A program made the translations under genes and the position numbers. This document shows, piece by piece, positions 1-5,219 of a DNA stretch of 8,183 bases; the stretch's first letter is position 1, and the number at the start of each line of letters is the position of its first letter. Below the pieces are notes generated by a model. It made no database searches. It had not been told where the DNA came from and saw nothing but the letters and a program-made list of their open reading frames with translations. The DNA is from Streptomyces katrae (GTDB lineage Bacteria; Actinomycetota; Actinomycetes; Streptomycetales; Streptomycetaceae): contig NZ_JZWV01000945.1 of assembly GCF_000966975.1 (NCBI RefSeq), positions 1 to 8,183 on the forward strand. The letters run 5' to 3'.

Positions 1-832
1 CCCCGGGGCCGTCCCCCAGCCGCTCCGCCACCGCAACCGCCGCCACCGCCGCCGGGGGCTCCGCCGGGCCGTGGTGGTGCGTGTGGGGGTGGTCGTGGGT
101 GGGGGTGTCGTCGTCGTGGGGGTGCGGGTGGTCGTGGGTGTGCGGGTGCCGGGACATCACCGGGTTGTGGGGGCGGGTGCCCCCGGCGATGGCGAGGGCG
201 TGGTCCAGGAGGAGACCCGTGCCCTCCTGCGAGCGGGAGGAGGTGCGCAGGATCCGCACGCCGGGGTTGACGCGCTGGACGTTGGCGCGGAAGGCGGCCT
301 CGTCGAACCCGACGGCCTCCGCGATGTCGGTCTTGGTGATGACCACCAGCTGGGCCGGCCCGAAGGCGGTCGGGTACTTCAGGGGCTTGTCCTCGCCCTC
401 CGTCACCGAGGCCAGGACCACGCGGAGGGACTCGCCCAGGTCGTAGGAGGCCGGGCAGACCAGGTTGCCCACGTTCTCGATGAACAGGATCCGGGTGTCC
501 CGCGGGAGCCAGCCGTCCAGGTAACGGCCCAGCATGTGGGCTTCGAGGTGGCAGAGCCCGTCGGTGAGGACCTGTTGGACGGGGACGCCCGAACGGGCCA
601 GCCGGGTCGCGTCGTTCTCCGTCGCCAGGTCGGCCGTCAGGGCGGCCACGGGCACGCCCCGTTCCCGGGCGAGGGTCAGTTCCCGTTCCAGCAGGGCCGT
701 CTTCCCGCTCCCGGGGCTGGACAGCAGGTTGACCACCGTCGTTCCTCGGGCGGTGAGTTCGGCGCGCAGCGCCTGCGCGGCGCCGTCGTTCTTGGCGAGC
801 ACCGCTCGTCGCAGGTCGGCCTCTCGGCACAC
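1..832 (-). CDS. hypB: Hydrogenase nickel-incorporation GTPase HypB (C-terminus beyond window)
   Basis: 277 codons are visible; no stop is reached before the left edge. The GTG at 832 is 2 bases after hypA and has GAGGAGG (840-846) 7 bases upstream. The SIMIBI-class GTPase motifs are present: P-loop S39-P-G-S-G-K-T45, 'LTADLATENDATRL', 'FIENVGNLVCP' and base-recognition T-K-T-D (166-169). The G-domain metal site is present as C94-H95 and C126. HypB supplies GTP-dependent nickel transfer with HypA. The N-terminus is short and lacks the His-rich or Cys nickel-binding segment seen in many HypB proteins; instead residues 229-254 hold 12 histidines, mixed with Pro, Asp and Thr. This C-terminal tail is probably a nickel store. 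After it comes an Ala/Val-rich stretch running off the window. Confidence 0.95.
   Translation of the reverse strand, partial: MCREADLRRAVLAKNDGAAQALRAELTARGTTVVNLLSSPGSGKTALLERELTLARERGVPVAALTADLATENDATRLARSGVPVQQVLTDGLCHLEAHMLGRYLDGWLPRDTRILFIENVGNLVCPASYDLGESLRVVLASVTEGEDKPLKYPTAFGPAQLVVITKTDIAEAVGFDEAAFRANVQRVNPGVRILRTSSRSQEGTGLLLDHALAIAGGTRPHNPVMSRHPHTHDHPHPHDDDTPTHDHPHTHHHGPAEPPAAVAAVAVAERLGDGPG
87..139. repeat. Short direct repeat inside the hypB histidine tail
   Basis: The 14-base sequence GGGTGGTCGTGGGT occurs at 87-100 and again at 126-139, exactly 39 bases (13 codons) apart, embedded in GGGTG-rich DNA. It encodes the repeated T-H-D-H-P core of the HypB tail. In-frame duplication probably built the tail, and its length may vary between strains. 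Confidence 0.75.
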
Positions 833-834
833 GG

Positions 835-1212
835 TCAGGCCTCCTCGGGGATCGGTTCGAGGGCGTCGTCCCAGACCACGCGGCGGATCCGCAGTTCGCG
901 CCCCGTGAGGAGCTCCACGGCGGTGGCCTTCCCGCAGCCGGGGCAGGACAGGTCGGGGGGCATGCCGACGGCCCACTCCCCGGTGCAGGACGCGCAGCGG
1001 GCGCGGGCCGCCACCCGGTGGGTGACGAGCTCGGCGCCTTCGAGGGGGGTCTCGGCGCGGGCCAGTTCGAAGGCGAAGGCCAGTGCGTCGGGGACGACCC
1101 CGGCCAGTTCCCCGATCTCCAGCTCCACCCGGCTCACGGAGCGTGCCGCTCCGGCCTGGGCCGCCTCCGCCACCTGGTCCACGACGGCCATGGCGATCGA
1201 CATCTCGTGCAT
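835..1212 (-). CDS. hypA: Hydrogenase nickel-insertion metallochaperone HypA
   Basis: 125 residues, of usual family length. It starts MHEMSIA: the conserved M1-H2-E3 motif binds nickel, which fixes the start at 1212 rather than the second ATG at 1203. GGAG lies 4 bases upstream. The zinc-site cysteines C73-A-S-C76 and C90-P-G-C93 are all present. HypA works with HypB to load nickel into the large subunit after the Fe(CN)2CO group has been inserted. It follows a 103-base gap with a strong hairpin and is 2 bases from hypB, so hypA-hypB form a tight pair. Confidence 0.97.
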   Translation of the reverse strand: MHEMSIAMAVVDQVAEAAQAGAARSVSRVELEIGELAGVVPDALAFAFELARAETPLEGAELVTHRVAARARCASCTGEWAVGMPPDLSCPGCGKATAVELLTGRELRIRRVVWDDALEPIPEEA

Positions 1213-1260
1213 CGGACTCCGTCCTGCCGGGCCTCATTACAGCGGCAGGTCCGGGACGTC

Positions 1261-1293
1261 CGGGGCGGGCGCGCCGACGCGCCGCCCGCCCCG
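1261..1293 (-). promoter_or_regulatory. Strong intergenic hairpin before hypA
   Basis: A perfect 10-base inverted repeat (1261-1270 with 1284-1293, CGGGGCGGGC paired with GCCCGCCCCG) encloses a 13-base loop that can itself pair further. It lies in the 103-base gap between the 34-residue gene and hypA. No T-run follows on either strand, so it is not a classical intrinsic terminator. In a high-G+C actinomycete it could be a U-less attenuator or an mRNA-stabilising or processing element separating structural/accessory genes from hypA-hypB. Confidence 0.45.
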
Positions 1294-1315
1294 TACCCCG
1301 TTCGGACGCGGGGTG

Positions 1316-1420
1316 TCACATGCGGCGGATCCGCAGGTAGCGCTTGATGTCGGGGAAGGTCTGCGCGAGTACGACGGCCGCGGCCAGGGCCACGGCTCCG
1401 CAGAAGACTGCCTTCTTCAT
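1316..1420 (-). CDS. 34-residue single-span membrane protein, DUF6893-type
   Basis: A very short gene. The ATG at 1420 overlaps the protease stop as ATGA and has its own strong Shine-Dalgarno (GAGGAG, 1427-1432, 6-base spacing), which argues that it is truly translated. The protein starts MKKAVF, has a hydrophobic stretch at about 4-20 rich in Ala and Val, and ends with a basic amphipathic segment 'FPDIKRYLRIRRM'. No signal-peptidase site is convincing, so it is more likely a small anchored peptide with its charged tail on one membrane face. I recall similar mini-proteins (DUF6893) beside Streptomyces hydrogenases. Function unknown; tethering the soluble hydrogenase or an accessory protein near the membrane is an inference. 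Confidence 0.82.
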   Translation of the reverse strand: MKKAVFCGAVALAAAVVLAQTFPDIKRYLRIRRM

Positions 1421-1953
1421 GGGGTTCTCCTCAGTTCGCACCGGTTGTCCGACTGCTGCCCGGCCTCCGCTTCCCCGGCCCGCAGGAGGTCCAGGAGCAT
1501 CCGTACCGCTTGCGGCACCGCGGCGGCCACGGGGGCGCTCAGCCCGATGCCCTCGTCCACGCAGGCGGGTTCGCAGCCGACGACGTACGTGCGCCGGGGC
1601 GGGCTGGTGCCGGTGCCGGCGCACAGGGTGCTCAGCAGGCCGAGGACCGCGTCGGGGGTCATGTGGTGGCCGTCGAGCACGGGGCGGCCGCCGCCCGGCG
1701 GGGCGGAGCCGGGCGCCTCGATCAGGTACAGGGTGCCCGGGTCGCCGCCGCGTTCGGTGGCGTCGACCAGGACGAGGGTTTCGTAGCCGTCCAGGAGCTG
1801 GTAGGCGAGGTGCACCCCGCGCACGCCGAAGTCGGCCACCTCCACGTGGCCGGGCAGGGCGTGCGCGGACAGGGCCCGCACCGTCTCGACGCCGAAGCCG
1901 TCGTCGCCGAGGAAGACGTTGCCGATCCCGGCGATCAGGACCCTGCCGTTCAC
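1417..1953 (-). CDS. Hydrogenase maturation endopeptidase (HupD/HyaD family, M52)
   Basis: 178 residues. It removes the C-terminal tail of the large-subunit precursor once nickel is inserted. The family opening is clear: 'VLIAGIGNVFLGDDGFGVE' (residues 5-23), then 'VADFGVRGVHLAYQLLDGYE' (about 39-58), 'LVLVDATERGG' and 'GHHMTPD'. The nickel-sensing acidic/histidine residues known from HybD correspond to Asp17/Asp18, Asp64 and His96/His97. The GTG at 1953 overlaps the upstream stop (GTGA) and is preceded closely by GGAGGAG, so it is preferred over a longer open frame upstream. The C-terminal 20 residues (EAEAGQQSDNRCELRRTP region) are hydrophilic. Its likely substrate is HhyL of the same operon, which ends with a 23-residue tail after DPCLPCGVH. 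Confidence 0.95.
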   Translation of the reverse strand: MNGRVLIAGIGNVFLGDDGFGVETVRALSAHALPGHVEVADFGVRGVHLAYQLLDGYETLVLVDATERGGDPGTLYLIEAPGSAPPGGGRPVLDGHHMTPDAVLGLLSTLCAGTGTSPPRRTYVVGCEPACVDEGIGLSAPVAAAVPQAVRMLLDLLRAGEAEAGQQSDNRCELRRTP

Positions 1954-3371
1954 GGCTCCTCCAGGGGGGTCACCTCGTCGGGCTGGAAGTAGAGGAAGCG
2001 GCCCTGTTCGCGGCGGATGTCGGCGCCCGGGTCGCCCTCCACGGTCACGGCGAGGTGCACTCCCCCGTCGACGTCGTGCAGGACGGCCTCCACGCGTGCG
2101 GCCCGGCCCTGCAGGAAGAGGTCCTGGGCGTCGGTGCGCCGCAGGCCGGGGCGGAGCCGCACGCGGCTGCCGGGGCCCACGGCCGTCCCGTCGACCGTGA
2201 CCCGGCCGGGCCCGGGCTCCTCGGCGCCGGCGCCGGCCGGGTCCCACCAGGGGGTGTCGGGGGTGAACAGGGCGTCCGGGGAGGGGGCTGCGGGCAGGCT
2301 CTCCCCGGTGGCCCCGCGCAGGGAGCGCACCGCTCCGTGGAGGCGTTCGAGCACCTCGGGCGGCAGGGAGTCGGCCAGGTCGACCACGGCGGCGGCGCGC
2401 GGGTCGGTACCGCGCGCCTCGCGCTTCTCCTCGTCGGTGAGGGCGGCGGTGCGCAGGGCGAGGATCTCGTCGATCTCGGTGGCGTCGTACATCGCCCCGG
2501 CGCTCTCGGGGGCGATGGCCGGGTGGTCCTCCAGGATGATCGGGGAGGAGAGGACCACGTCGGCGCGGCCGTCCTCGCCGGCCAGGACCGGCCAGGTGTG
2601 GAGGTTCGCGCAGGCGGCGACGGCGGGCCGGGCCCATTCGGGCGGGTCGGTCATGGACAGGAAGGAGCCCGGGGTGAGGCCCAGCAGGAGGTGGGCGGCG
2701 ACCAGTGAGCGGGGCAGGGCCTCCTCCCGTGCGGCGGCGGGCTCGGCGGGGGTCCAGGGGCTGGTGTTCTCCACCACGGCGGTGAGCTTGAGGACGCGGT
2801 AGGGGCCGTCCAGTTCCTCGGCGCGCAGGCGTACGACGCCCTCGACCTCCTGGGTGCGCCGGACCAGGCGGCCGACGGTGCGGCCCCGGTCGTCGAGGAC
2901 CGCTTCGGTGTCCTCGCGGGCGGGGCGGGTGAAGGGGAGGACGATCTCCTTCTGCGTCAGTTCGGGGACGGCGACGCGCAGTTCGACGCGTTCCTCGGTG
3001 CCCTCGTCCCAGGGGACGAGGACCCGGTCGGGCAGGTGGAGTGCGTCGGTGTCGGTGAAGGAGCCGTCGTCCAGGGCCCGTTGGACGGTGCGGCGCTGGG
3101 CGTGCAGGAAGCGCAGTTCGAGGGAGAGGGTCGCGGCGCCGCGCGGCTCCATCAGGACCTCGGTGCGCTGGAGGCTGTGTTCGCCCTGCGCGGGGGCCCA
3201 GGCGGGCGGGACGAGGACGCCGAACTGCCAGCGCATCCGGTTCTTGGCGGCGGAGGCCCGGTAGGGGTAGAGGACGTAGCCCTCGAAGAGGACGGCGTCC
3301 GCCACCTGGCGGGCCGCCTCGAAGCGGCGGCCGGAGCGGTGGGCGGTGGTGGTGGGGGCCGTCGTGGTCAT
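1950..3371 (-). CDS. Conserved hydrogenase-operon protein of unknown function, 473 aa
   Basis: I do not recognise a named family. The frame is open further upstream, but ATG at 3371 is chosen because it forms an ATGA overlap with the preceding gene, follows GAGAGGG, and starts just before the compositional protein-like part. Residues 1-14 are Thr/Ala rich. About 25-60 reads 'DAVLFEGYVLYPYRASAAKN...FGVLVPP'. Beta-rich stretches follow to about 200. About 220-345 is mostly helical, with 'SPIILEDHPAIAPESAGAMY' and an acidic 'DATEIDEILALRTAALTDEE' segment. Residues 345-390 look like a linker. About 390-465 is a separate small beta domain ('VGPGSRVRLRP...DLFLQGRAARVEAV...'), KOW/SH3-like in appearance. 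No signal peptide, membrane segment or Cys motif is present. Context suggests hydrogenase assembly or a structural partner (inference). Confidence 0.85.
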   Translation of the reverse strand: MTTTAPTTTAHRSGRRFEAARQVADAVLFEGYVLYPYRASAAKNRMRWQFGVLVPPAWAPAQGEHSLQRTEVLMEPRGAATLSLELRFLHAQRRTVQRALDDGSFTDTDALHLPDRVLVPWDEGTEERVELRVAVPELTQKEIVLPFTRPAREDTEAVLDDRGRTVGRLVRRTQEVEGVVRLRAEELDGPYRVLKLTAVVENTSPWTPAEPAAAREEALPRSLVAAHLLLGLTPGSFLSMTDPPEWARPAVAACANLHTWPVLAGEDGRADVVLSSPIILEDHPAIAPESAGAMYDATEIDEILALRTAALTDEEKREARGTDPRAAAVVDLADSLPPEVLERLHGAVRSLRGATGESLPAAPSPDALFTPDTPWWDPAGAGAEEPGPGRVTVDGTAVGPGSRVRLRPGLRRTDAQDLFLQGRAARVEAVLHDVDGGVHLAVTVEGDPGADIRREQGRFLYFQPDEVTPLEEP

Positions 3372-4063
3372 GGGGCCGCCCTCTCGGTGACGCGGGGTGC
3401 GGGCGCCCCGGGCAGCGCGAGCGGGGGCGGGGCGGGTTCGGCGGCGTCCAGCAGGGCGCGCAGGGTGGTCTCCCAGGAGGCGAGGGCGTGGCGGGAGCGG
3501 TAGGCGAGCAGTTCGGCCATGGTGTCGCGGGGCAGCCGCAGCCATCCGCAGCCGGGGAAGTGCTGTTCGACCATCTCGTGCCAGACGGCGACGGGCATCC
3601 GGTAGGCGGCCTCGCGGTCCCAGGGGACGGGCTCGACGCGGAAGCCGCCGGCACCGGTGAAGGCGGTGCCGGAGAAGAGCAGCAGCAGCGGGACCTCGCC
3701 GTCCTGGAGGGCGTTGAAGTACCGGGTGGAGGCGATGTCCATGTCGTAGGTGCAGGGGACGACGAGGTCGGTCTCGGTCTCCCCGGTGAAGCCGGGCACC
3801 AGCAGGCCGACCTGGGCGAACTGCACGGGCCGCAGGGTGCTCCCCCAGCGGGAGCGGTCGCCGAACAGGTCGGCGAGGGCTTCGGCCTCGTCGGGGCCGT
3901 AGCCGCGGCGGGCCGGTTCGATGCGGATCTGGCAGCGCAGGGCGAGGGCGTGCACCCGGGTGGCGGGGGCCGCGGCGGTGATGCGCAGCCGCAGGACGAG
4001 GGTGGGCCCGGCGGCGTACGGGTCGGCCCGTACGCCGGTGCAGGCGAAGGTGAGGTCCGTCAT
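3368..4063 (-). CDS. Hydrogenase-operon protein, DUF6084-type
   Basis: 231 residues, function unknown. The N-terminal half (1-150) looks like a beta-sandwich: 'LTFACTGVRADPYAAGPTLV' opens it, then alternating strands, 'VPCTYDMDIASTRYFNAL' (about 102-119), 'EVPLLLLFSGTAF' and 'FRVEPVPWDRE'. The second half (155-210) is helical: 'PVAVWHEMVEQHFPGCGWLRL' (about 157-177) and 'RDTMAELLAYRSRHALASWE'. The C-terminus is proline/alanine rich. No catalytic motif or signal peptide is seen. I associate it from memory with DUF6084, a family found beside hhySL in actinobacteria. The start ATG at 4063 overlaps the previous stop as ATGA, and its own stop overlaps the next ATG in the same way. Fixed position between structural and maturation genes implies a hydrogenase-specific job, perhaps assembly or complex formation (inference). 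Confidence 0.82.
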   Translation of the reverse strand: MTDLTFACTGVRADPYAAGPTLVLRLRITAAAPATRVHALALRCQIRIEPARRGYGPDEAEALADLFGDRSRWGSTLRPVQFAQVGLLVPGFTGETETDLVVPCTYDMDIASTRYFNALQDGEVPLLLLFSGTAFTGAGGFRVEPVPWDREAAYRMPVAVWHEMVEQHFPGCGWLRLPRDTMAELLAYRSRHALASWETTLRALLDAAEPAPPPLALPGAPAPRVTERAAP

Positions 4064-4695
4064 GCGGGGCCGGCTTCCGCGAGGATCCTGGCGCGGGCCT
4101 CGACGCGGGCGAACAGGGCGTCGAGGGCGGCCCGGGCCTCGGCGCCGCCGTCGAAGCCGCGCCACGACAGCCGCATCCTGCCGACGAGTTCGTAGCAGAG
4201 GTCGATGGGGACCAGGTGGCAGGTGGTGTGGCCGGGGGTGTGGTGCAGCAGGAGGGCCTCCACGTCGGGTTCGAGGAGTCCGGCGAGCCGGCCGGCGCCG
4301 AGGACGGACTGCCAGGTGTCGGGGTCGAGTTCGCTCTCGGTGGCTCCGGCCGGGCTGGGGTAGAGGGCGACGAGACGGCCGAGGGCGGCGTTGCGGAAGA
4401 GGAAGGCCACGCCGACGGGGATGCGCAGCCGTTCCCAGGCGGCGTCGTCCAGTTCGTGGCCGGGGTCGGCGAGGTAGCGGTCGGGGACGGCCCGGTAGCG
4501 GCCGGTGCGGGCGCCGGGCCGGTCGAAGAGCAGGGCGCAGGCGGTGCAGGCGCACACCAGGGCCCGCTTCTCGGTCTCCACCAGGTGGCGGTGGCCGTCC
4601 GGGGGTACGGGCGTCCCGCAGAGTTCGCAGCTCTCGGGGCGGGGCGGGCGGGGGCCGGTGAAGCGGCGCAGTCCCCGGGGGCGGGGGCCGGTCAC
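4060..4695 (-). CDS. Cysteine-rich hydrogenase-operon protein, DUF5947-type
   Basis: 211 residues, function unknown. After a basic, proline-rich N-terminus (1-20, 'MTGPRPRGLRRFTGPRPPRP') comes C23-E-L-C26, then C48-A-C50-T-A-C53. This pair of short Cys motifs suggests a zinc-ribbon or small Fe-S site. The rest has 'IPVGVAFLFRNAALGRLVALYPSPAG' (about 92-117), 'EALLLHHTPGHTTCHLVPIDLCYELVG' (about 146-172), and a conserved-looking 'MRLSWRGFDGG' (174-184), followed by a C-terminal helix. I assign DUF5947 from memory of similar proteins beside actinobacterial high-affinity hydrogenases; the number is less certain than the context. The GTG start at 4695 overlaps the NifU-like stop (GTGA) and has no strong Shine-Dalgarno, so coupling is likely. 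A role in cluster or metal handling or electron transfer is inference only. Confidence 0.82.
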   Translation of the reverse strand: MTGPRPRGLRRFTGPRPPRPESCELCGTPVPPDGHRHLVETEKRALVCACTACALLFDRPGARTGRYRAVPDRYLADPGHELDDAAWERLRIPVGVAFLFRNAALGRLVALYPSPAGATESELDPDTWQSVLGAGRLAGLLEPDVEALLLHHTPGHTTCHLVPIDLCYELVGRMRLSWRGFDGGAEARAALDALFARVEARARILAEAGPA

Positions 4696-5219
4696 GGCAC
4701 CCGGGCCGGGGTCTGCGGGCGGGTGCCGATCTGGAGCAGGGGCGGCGGGGGTGCGGCCGTCTCGATGTCCACGCCGGTCACCTCGGGGGCGAAGCAGGCC
4801 AGGGCGTCCTCGAGAGCCGCGCGGGTGGCGTCCGTACCGCCGGTCCCGCAGCCGCAGCCGGAGGCCGTGGCGGGGGCGGTGCGCAGCCGCAGGACTCCGG
4901 TGGCCTCGTCGAAGCCGAGGGGTTCGACGGGGGCGCCGGCGGCGCGCAGGGCCCGTTCGACGCGGGTGTGGACGTCCTCGGGGTGCAGGCCGTGCAGGGT
5001 GAGCAGGCTCGCCACCAGGTCGTCGTCCAGCAGCGGGGCCAGGGATCCGGCGCCGAGCCGTTCGGTGATCCGGGCGAGGCCGGCGCCGTAGAACTCCATG
5101 AGGACGCGGACGAGTTCCTCGGCGGCCGCGCAGGCGGCGCGGTCGCCCGAGGCGGCCAGCCGGTCGAGTACCTCCTCGACGCGTGCGCCCGCCTGCCGGG
5201 CGTCGGCGGCGGCGCTCAT
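4692..5219 (-). CDS. NifU-like protein of the hydrogenase operon
   Basis: 175 residues. The N-terminal part (about 10-95) is helical, with 'VEEVLDRLAASGD' and 'ELVRVLMEFYGAGLARI'. The C-terminal half (about 88-155) resembles the NifU C-terminal domain, a carrier for nascent Fe-S clusters: 'GFDEATGVLRLRT', a Cys-containing loop, then 'ATRAALEDALACFAPEVTGVDIE'. The loop reads S-G-C122-G-C124-G-T-G-G, that is CxC, where classical NifU domains have CxxC; C142 is nearby. Cluster binding is therefore uncertain. The start ATG at 5219 overlaps the hhyL stop as ATGA, and its stop overlaps the next start as GTGA, so it is probably made by translational coupling. By context it may help insert the HhyS clusters (inference). 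The C-terminal 20 residues are proline rich and look disordered. Confidence 0.85.
   Translation of the reverse strand: MSAAADARQAGARVEEVLDRLAASGDRAACAAAEELVRVLMEFYGAGLARITERLGAGSLAPLLDDDLVASLLTLHGLHPEDVHTRVERALRAAGAPVEPLGFDEATGVLRLRTAPATASGCGCGTGGTDATRAALEDALACFAPEVTGVDIETAAPPPPLLQIGTRPQTPARVP

Noticed and set aside
61..150. GGGTG-rich tract as a CRISPR or regulatory repeat array
   Set aside because: Repeats are short, irregular and in codon register; they encode the His-rich tail of HypB.
1261..1293. Classical Rho-independent terminator ending the operon before hypA
   Set aside because: The stem is strong but no T-run follows on either strand, and hypA-hypB belong functionally to the same operon.
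71..1786. Long plus-strand open frame (571 codons) opposite hypB, hypA, the 34-residue gene and the protease
   Set aside because: Low-complexity Val/Gly/Arg translation crossing several well-supported minus-strand genes; a typical antisense shadow in high-G+C DNA.
1417..3654. Minus-strand open frame of 745 codons ending with the protease
   Set aside because: Only the last 178 codons are protease; the rest is out-of-frame reading of the 473-residue gene. The GTG at 1953 with GGAGGAG is the start.
3368..4555. A 395-codon version of the DUF6084-type gene
   Set aside because: The first 164 codons are Arg/Pro-rich shadow of the DUF5947-type gene; protein-like sequence begins at the ATG at 4063.
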